A program made the position numbers and the translations under genes. Shown here one piece after another: positions 27,158-37,511 of a DNA stretch of 64,000 nucleotides. Positions within the stretch are counted from its first letter, which is position 1. The number at the start of each line of letters is the position of its first letter. This stretch comes from Pelomyxa schiedti (Eukaryota; Evosea; Pelobiontida; Pelomyxidae), in NCBI GenBank assembly GCA_020536535.1, contig JAHLWZ010000693.1, positions 62,001-126,000 on the forward strand. Reading direction: 5' to 3'. The notes beneath the pieces are model-generated. The model searched no databases. It had not been told where the DNA came from and saw only the letters and a program-made list of their open reading frames with translations.

Positions 27158-29330
27158 ATGGCCAGCCTCGTTGCGCTTCTGTGGACTGTAATAGGAGGCA
27201 TTGTGATAGGAGTGCTTCTGGCCAAACTGACCAAGAGAGGAGAGGCTGGGACGAGCCAAGAGAGGGCCCGTCGCGACAGGGAGTGCACCGGGACAGAGAG
27301 AGGGGGCAACCACGGGGAGCAGGGGCCTCTGGTGGAGACACAAGCACAGGCAGAGGCACAGGCGCAGGCAACCCCGTCGTCTGCCTATGCTTCTGCCTCG
27401 TCCTCGTGCTCATCTGGGAGTCCCGTGATGCAGGAAAATGCGAGTCAAGCTGACGGTGTGTAGCCTGTAAATTGGTCCGACCACTCAGGAGCGGGGAGGG
27501 GGAAGGTACTTATATAGTGCGAGGGGGCGCTTGAAAGATAATTATGGGTGCTTGGGGAATCGTCATTACCTCATGTTTATTGACTTCTGCCCATAGGGGC
27601 TCATGGTGCCTCTTTGGTTGGGGTCACAAGTGCAGGGGTTGAGCCACCTGGGTCCCATACACTTACAAACAAGAATTCGAATTCGAGTGCTCTGCAGTCT
27701 GATTTCCCAAAGGACACTTCTGCAGGTTTTCAATTTTATTTTTTTTTTTTTAAAAAAGAAAAAAAGCCCTACACTCTGTCCACTCAACAAATTCCCACAT
27801 GGGGATTGAGCTCAGGTACTTTTTGTGCTAATATTTTCTTGAAAAGAGGAACGACTCTTTGTTGGAACGAGAGATGCAGTGAAATGCTATCAGTTGGGTC
27901 CAGACACAGACTTCACAAATCTTGTAGAGATTTGGTCTTCAGCAGTTGTATGTCTCTTCTTGTAAAGCCGTTTGCAAATTCCATCTGTATGCAGACAAGA
28001 AAGGGGCCACTTACTTTGCTATGCGATCCACCGTCACTGTATATTTTCAGCCGTGGCACTATCAGCTGCTTGGCACACACTACCGGGCAGGAACTGTGGA
28101 CGGTATGAAGCTGCGTTAATAAATACTTATTCAATTTCCTATGAGAATTAGAGTGTATTTGAAGAGCTTCAGGGTAACAATGGCGCCTCTTTAGTTATCT
28201 TCGAAAATATGCTTGTTGTAGGAGCAAATTACTCCTTGTATTTTATAGACAAGGTAACTAAACTCAGGGACACTGCTTAGCCTAATGTTACCAGTCAAAT
28301 GGAACCAAGCTTTGGGAAATGCTTATAGGAAAGAGCAAGAGTAAATTTTCCAACGCAGTTGTAACCCTTGTTGAAAACGGGGTTCTTTACGCTGGCAGTT
28401 CAGGGCATGTCTCGGCAATCTGTCACCAGGGTGACAAGATGCTTGTAGGTTACTTCCTATGTAACTTCAGTTTTGTTAATTCTGCCTCCTTATCTCTGTG
28501 GAGATGAGCTCTCTTCCCGTTCCCACAGTGAACATGGTTCATCGAGGTGTGACTCTGTCACACTGCGACACCCCAGATGTACATGTAGTTCAAGTGGTAA
28601 CACCTGGGTACTTGTTTTTCTTTTTTCATTCTTCTTTTGATCTTAATACAAGGGCACTCATATCTGTAGATTCTCGTTCAAATATACTTGGTTCTTCCAT
28701 TCCAATTGATACGCTGTCTCCGGTAACACAAATTTCCTTCAAAAACGGCGTTTTCCTCTCATGGTTGACACTGAGCTGTTGTAATGTACCCTTATTCCTT
28801 TTCTTATTAAAATAGAGTTACCATTAGCAACAGGTAAAGGCATACACACGAAGCCACGACCTCGTGTGGTCCTCTCAAATCAAAGCCTCAGGTGTGTGCC
28901 TTGGCCCTAGTTCACAGGTATCTTCACTCGTTGTAATTCCAAGCCGAGGGCTTTTCGTTGCTTCCTGTGGTGCGACTACAATGTATAACTCCAAGAACCT
29001 TATTGTATTACGTAGGATATGTCTTTCAGCTTCTCTTGAAGACTGGAAAAATTATTAGCAAGATCAGCCTTCCTGGATGTGGATACCCCAACACATTTCT
29101 GTTCTACATCAAGAGTCATGACAAGCTTCTGGCATTGTAATTTCCTACTTGTGGTAATTATAGTAACAACAAAAACCAAAAAATTAAGCACCAAGAGCTA
29201 CACGTATCTCATTGAAGGAGAGACCCCAATACCACTGAAGTACAAATGGGATGATAAATCATTTGCAACAGACACTGACACATTAGACTTCTCAGCCTCT
29301 GGATTTCTTCACACAGGTGTATTTCAGTGA
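27158..29330 (+). CDS. membrane-anchored PQQ-type beta-propeller protein
   Basis: The first exon encodes a signal-anchor (MASLVALLWTVIGGIVIGVL) followed by KLTKRGE and a Gln/Ala/Ser-rich linker. The rest reads as repeated beta-propeller blades of the PQQ/quinoprotein-like type: LFVGTRDAVKCYQLG, LYIFSRGTISCLAHTTGQEL ending with a Trp, SLYFIDKSNGTKLWEM and VLYAGSSGHVSAICHQGD. This family includes BamB-like and alcohol-dehydrogenase-like propellers, but no cofactor or metal ligands can be identified. The gene ends with SGFLHTGVFQ and TGA. Orientation across the membrane cannot be settled; the basic KLTKR after the helix favours a propeller on the cytosolic side. I cannot name an orthologue. Confidence 0.6.
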
Positions 29331-29486
29331 AATCCCCACTCACCCCGCTTCACAACCACACTGTCAACATTAATTTTATTGTTTTTGTTTTTGTTCGTTG
29401 CGTTATTTTTTTGAAATTGCCGGCACACCGGTGCCACGGAATGCCATCAAAATGAGGGGATACGAGATCATAATTTAAAAAAACTC

Positions 29487-32164
29487 ATGAAGGGGAAGAA
29501 GGGCGCCGCGAAGCAACAAAAGGCGAAGCGAGCCGTGAAAAGTGTTGCTGTGGAAGCAACAACCAGTACGACTACGACCTCCACTGCATCTAGTACCGCC
29601 GCTGCTCCTCCTGTGTCACAATCTGCCGCGTCGGTCTCTCAACCTTTTGTTGCTGATAATACGTTCGCGTTGTTGGATGCTCTGATTCCCTCGAGTGCAC
29701 TAAACGGCGCAAGCATTACGGGTTCCTTGATGTGTAAGTGCTTGGGCGGCACATCATCAGCCGCCACCTCGAGTGCCTGCGTTCAACAACCAAAGTGGTT
29801 GGTCGGTGTGCCACCGTGTCTGAGTGAAGTGCTCGCAGCAAATGCTGTGGCAATGGGCCAATGCTCTATTGGGGTTCTATCTGGTAATCGAACTTCACTT
29901 GTCTTCGGTTTTTTCCCCCACTCAACAAAAACCAGATGTAGCAGCAGACTTGGGGGAGGCAGCGGGGGTACTACCAGGTGGACTTGAGATAGTTGGAATT
30001 GCATTACCAGCTACTGTTAAATTAACCAATGACCCCTCGGGAACTGAGTCCCTGGACCTGTGTGAAAACTGCTTGAATGCAACAAAAGCGGCCATGTTGC
30101 ACTCCAAGAGGCAAGTTTTTGTCACAGCCATTGTTGATGGTGTGGGGGTCGCAGTATACATGTATTCCAAAGTTGGTGTTGGTCTCCAGAAAGTTAAGCA
30201 CTCTATAGCATCCAAAAACCAAATATCAGATCTACTTGTTGCCGTTAAGGCATCTTTTCAAATTCCTGTGCAGCTGTTTCTTCAGTCACCTGAACAACCA
30301 GGTACTATTCTGTTATGAATTGTATTTCTGTTAATGGCCCCATAACTCCTACACAGAGTTTAGCAGTGTTCTGCAATCAGAACTTCAACAAATAACCTGT
30401 TCCTGGCACGACAGCATGTCTTTCAAAATCAAGTAAAATTTTTGCTTGTCAGTTTTTTAACCCATTCCCAATACTTCTAAAAGTGACCTTGCACTGTCTA
30501 CATCTGATACCAATACAACGACTCCTGCTAGTCATCTTAGAAACCAGGGTGAAACAGCACCTGCTAAAAGGAATACAAAAGCAAAAAGGACTGGAACCAG
30601 CCATTCAGAATCAACTGTAGAAGTTGATACATATTTGCCAATAACAATGTCCCAGAGGGGATGTGAATCACCACCATCTGCAAGCATCGGTGAGCTACTG
30701 TACTCCCCATTTCACCTAAACATTTTAGTTCCAGGGAAACCCTTCATTCGCAATATTACATTCCATATCAATGCTGTTGCTTACACAAGGTCAAGGACAC
30801 CACTGCCGGAAGTTGCTAGGTTACTTAGTGCAACTGCAGCAACACAGTTAAGAAAAGGCATGTCACAAGCTGCAACACAATTCTTTTTTGAGGCTAGTAG
30901 AGTGAATGTTGACCCTGGGACATGTGTGGTAGGTAAATACACCTTTGTAGGAAGTTATAATTACAGTTCTAAAGATTCGGGCGTACAACTTCCAACCTAA
31001 AGAGCAGTGTTTCATCTTTTCTTTGTGTTTCCCAGAGATTGATGTGGATTTAAAGTTCTGGCAAGATTGTGTGCCTTGAATAGTTTCTATCTTGCCTAAT
31101 ATTCTCCAGACAGGAAACGCATACACCAACATTTCATGCTTCCTCTAAATCGACCTCTCCTACATCCAAAACTCTCTGGACTGGGAAATACTGTCGGGAA
31201 AAGCCGTGTGTAATTACATACCAAGTACCCGCCTTTCCAACTCAATTTTCTCTTCAGTGCAGCTGATCGACCCTCACTTACAACTTCTTTCAAGTTGAGG
31301 TTTTTTTGAGTGTAATACTATATTTAACCACAAAAAGAATCTTTTGGGAAAACCTTTAAACACTACATAATTGAGGGAAGTTATCAGTACTGGCACTACA
31401 TGCACGGAATGGATGACAGGGTAACATAAAATACTTGTTATTCTCAACTGGTTTTTTTTTTTTTTCATTCTTTGTACAGGGATGGGGATGTGCCTATCGT
31501 TCCATGCAAACTTTGTGTATCAGTGCACTTACAGAGATGCAAATTAATATTCACCCCAGGTTCTTGGTTGATTTTAAATAACTACACGACGAAGTCCATC
31601 CCATCCATTCCGGTACGCAAAGGGGAGGAAGATAAAATCTGATTTACTGCAGGAAATCCAACAAATACTTGTTGATCTTGGAGACAAAGAGCCTTCATTT
31701 GCTGGCTCTCACCAATGGATTGGCGCAGTTGAAATTAGCATGTGCTTACAGTATCTGTATTCAGTGGATTGCAAAGTGTTGCATGTGTCATCAGGATCTA
31801 ACGTGAATCAATACTTGTCCCAGTTAGCAATGCACTTTCAGACCCAAGGAACACCCGTGATGATTGGTATTCCACATTAGCGTAATTTAATTCCTCACGC
31901 ACGTTAGGTGGCGGAGTCTTGGCTTATACTCTCCTCGGAGTTTCCTATGACGAACTTGCCGGGGAAGGGCAGTACCTTATTCTTGTAAGGGACTCCCCAC
32001 AGTGAATGAGATAGCTTACTACATAATAGGACCCACACTACACGGGAGATGACAAGGAGGGCTCTGTACGTGATGGTGGCGGTGTTTATTGGAAAGGTTC
32101 CCAGCTCTTCCTTGCCCAAAACTTCTACAACTTTTGCCTTCCACAAAGACCCCAAATTCTCTAG
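29487..32164 (+). CDS. UFSP2: UFM1-specific protease 2 (UFSP2)
   Basis: Cysteine protease of family C78 that matures the ubiquitin-like modifier UFM1 and removes it from targets at the ER. The catalytic Cys lies in GWGCAYRSMQT (codon at 31489-31491). Downstream come EIQQILVDLGDKEPSF, SHQWIGAVEISMCLQYL, MHFQTQGTPVMIGGGVLAYT, the Asp and His pair in ILDPHYTG and the ending FYNFCLPQRPQIL, all in family order. The N-terminal half contains a Lys/Ala/Thr-rich leader (MKGKKGAAKQQKAKRAVKS) and the less conserved UFSP2 domain, including HQHFMLPLNRPLL. The catalytic Cys exon is read in a different frame from the long open stretches around it, so automatic calling could miss it. Stop TAG at 32162-32164, 41 bp from the stop of the convergent neighbour. 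Confidence 0.93.
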
Positions 32165-32205
32165 GAAATAAAAAAGAATCTTTCATCACAATGGCTTGGT
32201 TTTTT

Positions 32206-33161
32206 TTACATCTTCCTTAGCCAAATGACCACAGTGTTTTTTACTTGGTGCTCATTCACCACAACAAAGCCACATTGAGTCCACGCTTGCTCTGCTTGTT
32301 GGCGTTTGGGTACAAACCGGGGGCACCCGTTGGCTAGGATCAAGGACCCTCCCCCACAGAGTAGTGAACTCGAAATTCTGAACATGGGGAGGATGAAGTT
32401 TGGGTCATATATCTGTTTGTATGGTTTAGAACGAACTAAACTTAGAAAGAAGTGTGTTCTCCCACCACATCAGTTCCGAGGAGAATATCAAATGCTGCTG
32501 CCATTTCAGAGGGAACAGGGAGAGACCAGTCCAATTTGCATACATTGACTTCACAGGATTCCGGAATTCTCACAGAATTCATTGCCACATTTTTGTTCAG
32601 TACCTCCAGTACATCTTTAGGACTGAGTAAGCGACAGAGATAGGTTTTTGTATTGTAATAAATAAATAGAACCAGAATCAAAGTCAGTGAGTACTACCTG
32701 CATTATTACTTGAATTAAAAATTCCCATTAACTTCAACACACCCTTCGAGCGTTCATCAAAGAGCACAGGATTCCAGGTAGTCCACAGCCTGCACCAAGC
32801 TCAAGCACTCTTTTCCCACCCACAAGGATAGTTCCATCACCCAACGCCGAAGCCAAAACTTTGGCACCCTAGGCATAAGTTGGAATACTGACAATGAAAA
32901 ATTCGGTACCTCCCAAACAACGAGTCCAACAATAGTGTGTTGAAAGTCTTGGTTTTTGTTATGAATTATTGTGGTCGGTCGACAAAAAAAAAAAAACATT
33001 ACGTAACGAAGTCCCGGTTTCATACCCGAAGGCAGACACATTAGACGCAGTTGCGCATCGCTTTGGCCATGCACAGGCAGAGTGAATAATTGTTCCTCAA
33101 GTGCAGCCTCTCCCAGCATCATCTGCGCCACGCCGTCCAATGCCCCTTCGTCGTCACTCAT
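32206..33161 (-). CDS. METTL21-like SAM-dependent methyltransferase
   Basis: A class I methyltransferase of the Methyltransf_16 group, whose characterised members methylate lysines on chaperones and elongation factors. The start is MSDDEGALDG. Motif I is KRVLELGAGCGLPGI, preceded by GLVVWEGAKVLASAL, the typical entry helix. Later come DVLEVLNKNVAMNS and VCKLDWSLPVP, then FDILLGTDVV, matching the post-I and DxxY-like motif IV region; the residue after DVV falls at a splice junction, so the usual Tyr is not confirmed. The end reads VVVNEHQVKNTVVIWLRKM. It converges with UFSP2 (41 bp) and diverges from the F-box gene with only 64 bp between starts. Substrate unknown. Confidence 0.85.
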
Positions 33162-33225
33162 TGTGCCAAATTGCGGTGTACCGTCGTTTCCGGGAAATCA
33201 TCTGGCGGGAAGAATATAAAAAAGA

Positions 33226-34334
33226 ATGGCCAGTGCTGCGCGTCCGGGTGATGAACGGTCGCGGGTGGGTGGTTTTTGATGGGTTTTTAATATTTGCAAA
33301 CCAGTAGGTTGTGTTGCTATGATTGATTGGACATGCTTGGATGAATTCCTGCTGGCTGTAATTTTGTACCAATTACCGCATAGGAGCTTGTGAGTTACAG
33401 CAAAGACGTTTTTTTTCCCACTGCTGACAACTACTCGTATTGATGAAGGTTTCGGGCTTCCAGGGTGTGTAAGCGTTGGCACTCAGTTATTAAGAATTTG
33501 GTCAATGATGCAGAATATTGGCACACTTTGTGTGAAGTGAGGTGCTCCGATGTTGCAGGCATAATGGCAAGGATGCCGGAGATTCCATTACAGAATGGAT
33601 ATCAATTCTTTTACGTGGTGTGCCGTGCAGTAAAAAAAACCTCTTCAAGCAAGCCTATATAAAGTGTAAGAAAATCTCAATGCCACAAGAACTTTCTACG
33701 TGGACTTCAACAAGGTGTAAAATTAATGAAGGACCCGTATATCGGAGCTCCGTATTTCACCCATTCTTGGTCGTGCAACGTATGCAATTACAATTCCAAA
33801 ATCCCAGTCTATCATTGTATGATGTATGTATTTTCCTAGAGTGTCACGTGGCCGTTAATGCAACATAAACAGATGCTCTGTTTATGATATGTGCCCCAAT
33901 TGTTACGCTAAGGGGCGCCGAGGGAGGCACGACTGCGTGAGGATGACAGATTGGTATATTATATCCACTGTAGTGTGCCTGTTGAATATCACTTACAAAA
34001 AGGTGGTATGCAAACTATCGCCGCTATGTCACGAAACGACCTCCAACAGTTGAGGTAAGCAAATTACTCACACTGAAGGCCTCTGCATCCCAAAATACTG
34101 CAGCACGAGGTATTTGACTATCTCCAAATGCGTACTTACCTTGCACTGCACTACATCCCAAAAGACTTGATGAAGATATCGCTTAACTTTGAAGAAACTG
34201 AACCTGGGATGGAGGAATGGGACCTGAATGATGACGAAGACTGTGACGATGAAGATTTCACTGATGAGGATGAAGATTTTGAGGTAGATAGAGAACTGTC
34301 AAGCAGCAGTCTCAGTGAAGACGAGGATTCATGA
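33226..34334 (+). CDS. F-box protein with ZZ-like zinc finger and acidic tail
   Basis: Probable substrate receptor of an SCF ubiquitin ligase. After the short exon MASAARPG, an F-box reads WTCLDEFLLAVILYQLPHRS, then FRASRVCKRWHSVI across an intron, giving the usual LxxLxxH..S..CK.W pattern that binds Skp1. Downstream is a ZZ-like zinc finger: WSCNVCNYNSKIPVYHC and, after an intron, DMCPNCYAKGRRGRHD, with Cys/His spacing suited to two zinc ions. The C-terminus is strongly acidic (DDEDCDDEDFTDEDEDFEVD) and ends LSSSSLSEDEDS. An intron of 36 nt or less interrupts the middle; its donor is uncertain. F-box plus ZZ in one protein is uncommon. The target is not evident. Confidence 0.72.
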
Positions 34335-34493
34335 AGCTCTTTCTTCCTGTAACTCGTAACTTTATGGCGGAATAAAAAAAACACCAGACCAGGTCGCCGA
34401 TCCTGTTGATTATTTTATTCAGCCTGAAAGTTTACGTTTTGTTACGTTCATATTTACTTCGGTGGAAAAAAAAAACCGCAGACAGGAAAAAAA

Positions 34494-35725
34494 ATGTTGC
34501 GGCTGTGGGACCATAAGCTCGAACCGGCGGTGTTGTTGTGGGTGGTGGTTCTTTGTGTGCCGGTGTTTGGTGATTACGAGTGCGGCACCGTCGTTGAACA
34601 CCTGCCAGTGTCAGAGGCCCCCGGCGTGTCTCATGGTGCCGCAGTCTCGCCACGTAGATTGGTTGTGCTGGACGTCGCCAGGAGATGGCGGGTTGACGAA
34701 GAAAACCGCGACGACGGCAGAGTTGGTGGTGAAGGTGACTCGACTCACCCGCACTACACATACGGGTTCCACAACGTGGTGGTGACGGAGCTGAAAATCG
34801 ACATTGTCGACACTCCCAGCTACAACGGCGACGAGGAGACCCACAAGTGCTGCGGCGCGGTGGTCCAGCGCTGCAATGATGGAGGAAGCGGGGCTATTTC
34901 TGGCACCGAGCACGGAAGATTGGCACTGGGGGACGGAGACATCGAAGCGAAAGGAGACTGCGCGAGGGAAGTGCACTATCACGGCGACGCACACAGTTTC
35001 TCTGGGAGCAGTAGCGGGGAAATGGGCAAAGTCCAGTGGAAGAGCGTTGTGGAACAACCAGGAGAGGAAAGGAGGTACGGCGAGGTACTGATCATCGATA
35101 GTCTCGGAAGCGATGTGTTTGTGGATGTATATCAGGTAGTTTGACTCCCTTACATGCCGGCATGTGGGTGTTTCTGCTTTTCCTAAAGAGGATGCAAATG
35201 AATGTCATGCCCACTCACTAACTGCCTCCAAAGATTGAAAATGAATGGAAAAGACGCCCTACCAACTACCGGATTCACTCTCTTGCCGGAGTTATGGATC
35301 TCGAGAAGCCGTCCACTGAGGTTCCAAAATGGGGTTCCTTTGTGGTGGTCTCTCTTCAAATTACAAATGATTCCTTCCCTCAAACAATAAGGTTCCTCCC
35401 CTAACATTATTATTCATTCTACCTCAATATCCATAGGGCTGAAGTACCTATTCACAGCAGATACCAACCTCCTTCTAATTCCTCACACTATAAGGCAGTT
35501 ACAATTCCGGCACCAGTTGTCCTCATACAATCCTTCCATGACCCCTGTTGGCAACTGCACACAGCAGAACAAGCCCTTAAAGGCACTGTTCCTGTTGGGG
35601 ACCTCAATTTGCAGAGCACTGTAGCCCTTCTTACTCTTACTATAACAACTCTCGGTGCTTTGCTGTTTGTACTTCTTCTCATGTGCGTTCCTATGGACAC
35701 ACCATACACCAAAAAGAAGCAGTGA
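34494..35725 (+). CDS. PIGX: GPI mannosyltransferase I subunit PIG-X (PBN1 family)
   Basis: ER membrane subunit that stabilises the catalytic PIG-M when the first mannose is added to the GPI precursor. Supporting sequence: an N-terminal signal region (PAVLLWVVVLCVPVFGDYEC), FHNVVVTELKIDIVDTP, LIIDSLGSDVFVDVYQ, which matches the family's conserved D-x-Y-x-D-x-Y-(E/Q) segment, AEVPIHSRYQPPSNSSHY, which matches its H-x-RY-x-P signature, and a C-terminal helix (VALLTLTITTLGALLFVLLL) with a basic KKKQ end suited to ER retention. It ends at TGA 35723-35725. The Asp/Gly-rich central part is longer and more variable than in animals. The neighbour at 37.5 kb is a likely GPI-anchored enzyme. Confidence 0.8.
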
Positions 35726-35870
35726 CCACAAGTGAGCTTCGGAACTTCTGTGGTACCAGTTAACTGTTTCGTACAATCAAATCAATGGAAAAATAAAAGA
35801 GACGAGATGTTTTCTTTTATTGAATTCTTTTTTACTAGTGCATGAAAATGAAAGCTATTCAATTCCAGGT

Positions 35871-37042
35871 TTATGATGAAGAGGCAGCTGGTTTCTTGGC
35901 TTTGGGGTCCTTCTTCTCAGGAGTGCCACTAGGATCAACCCTGCTCCGTTTGGCTTGTTGCTGGGGCTTGGTTGGTTCTGCACTGGCAACAACCTCAGAA
36001 GCAGGAGTCTCTGGTTTGCGTTTCCCAGTGGCCTTTCCAGCTTCTTCTTTGGGTTTGGTTGGTGTTGGTGTTGGTGTTACTGTGTCTGTGGCCTTCTTGC
36101 CCTTCTTGCCAGCGGGTGCTTTCGCTTCTTCTGCGGGCTTCATTGATTCGTCAGCGGAAGTTGCGGTTGTGGTTGTTTGAGTAGTTGTGGCTTCTGAGGC
36201 AGCTGCACCAGTTGTTTCAGCGACTTTAGCAGTTTTTTTAGCAAGTTGCCTTCTGCGTTTTGCTTTGGCTGCTGTAGTTGTTGAAGGCTTCTCAGCTGGC
36301 TTCTCGGCAGCTGGCTTCTTGGGGCTCTTTTGTTTGCCACCTGCCTTCTGTGGAGCAGCCTTCTCATCGGATTTTTCCTCAGGTTTCTCGGCCGATTTCT
36401 CCTCTACTTTATCAGTTGGTTTCTCTGCTGGTTTTTTGGCTGGTTTCTTGTCAGCCTTCTTGTCAGGTTCAGGTTCCTTCTCTGGTTTCTCCCCTGATTT
36501 TTCGGCTGGCTTCTCTGCTGGTTTTACGGCTGGTTTTACGGCTGGCTTCTCGGCGGGTTTGGTGGCCGGCTTCTCGGCGGGTTTGGTGGCCGGCTTCTCG
36601 GCGGGCTTCTCGGCGGGCTTCCCTGCTGGCTTGGGGGTTGTGTTGGCTCCACCCTTCTTCTTTCCCTGTTTAATGTAAGAAAAGAAGCAGTGGGTGTTGA
36701 GGGAGTACCTTGTAGAGAGCACCCTGTGTTTTCTCAGCCTACGTGACAGTTAAAACTACTCATTGAATAATTTCATTTTTTTTTTTACAGAAAAACTGAA
36801 AAGGAGAAGGCTCTAACAAGAAGACAAGCTTCTCTCCTAAATACAACAATTTGACTTACAAATATATATATCACACAACAACAAACCTCGGTCATGCACG
36901 AGGTGTGACCCTTCACTGTTTGTAAATCAAAGTCCTTGTGGCAATCAATGCAAACGAAGTGGCCGCGGCATTGCTGCCCGTGTGACACTGTCTGCGGTTT
37001 CTTGATGGTGTCGTGGCATACGGTGCATTCAAACGACGGCAT
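35871..37042 (-). CDS. LYAR-type C2HC zinc finger nucleolar protein
   Basis: The first exon encodes the LYAR-type zinc finger: FECTVCHDTIKKPQTVSHGQ, then CRGHFVCIDCHKDF and VKGHTSCMTE, with the two zinc-binding sets of the family. Known LYAR proteins are nucleolar and act in ribosome biogenesis and growth control. A linker (AEKTQGALYK) and two short introns lead to a 270-residue, lysine/proline/alanine-rich, disordered tail with repeats of the type AEKPATKP, ending KKPAASSS. Only the N-terminal first finger region is recognised; the basic tail probably binds RNA or DNA unspecifically. It diverges from the sialate esterase gene. Confidence 0.85.
36490..36640 (-). repeat. AEKPATKP tandem repeats in the LYAR-like tail
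   Basis: Near-identical units of about 24 bp encode AEKPATKP and AEKPAVKP. The DNA copies are close (GGCTTCTCGGCGGGTTTGGT repeats on the plus strand), indicating recent expansion and likely length polymorphism. Confidence 0.75.
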
Positions 37043-37511
37043 GTTCTTGGTTATGGGTTGGTCACTGTCTGTAAATGGTGCGTAGAAGAGACGCCGCAAC
37101 GTGGTGGGCTTTGTTGTGTAATGAACAAGATAAAGATTGATGGGGGAAAAGGGAGAGGAAAACAAAAAAGCTTTAATATCGGGTTTCTGCAACTGCGAGG
37201 GATCTACAGAGGTTGGTGTTCGCAGGAATTTCGTATCGAATCAAGAAAAATCTCAGCCCTCTTCGTTGGCCAGCACATGAGGATGACCCGGGAATTCTGA
37301 GTACCCGGAAGCCTATGGTATCCCGCCTGATCTGCAGGAACCTCATCTTGCACTTCCTTTCCTGTTACCATCTGTTCTTTTCGAAGTTCTGTTCCTTGCA
37401 TTTTCCTCTTTCCAGTGATTCCTGGTTACGGTAATCCCCATAACATAACAACCCAGAAAAGACCGACACAGGGCAAGGCACACCCAAGTGTAATCTTCCA
37501 TAAATCCAGAA
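37043..37511. promoter_or_regulatory. divergent 5' region between LYAR-like and sialate esterase genes
   Basis: About 470 bp between two opposed start codons. The open stretches here carry no recognisable protein and no conserved motif, so I treat the region as untranslated leaders and promoters of both genes. No specific element is assigned. Confidence 0.4.

Noticed and set aside
27940-27970. Apparent 20-nt intron in the PQQ-propeller gene
   Set aside because: An upstream GTAGAG donor gives an in-phase intron of about 44 nt, the usual size here.
33600-33655. Apparent 20-nt intron in the F-box gene
   Set aside because: A 36-nt alternative from GTGGTG is also in phase; short but not exceptional.
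37204-37511. Open frames between the LYAR-like and esterase starts
   Set aside because: None has a recognisable motif, and both genes' leaders must lie here.
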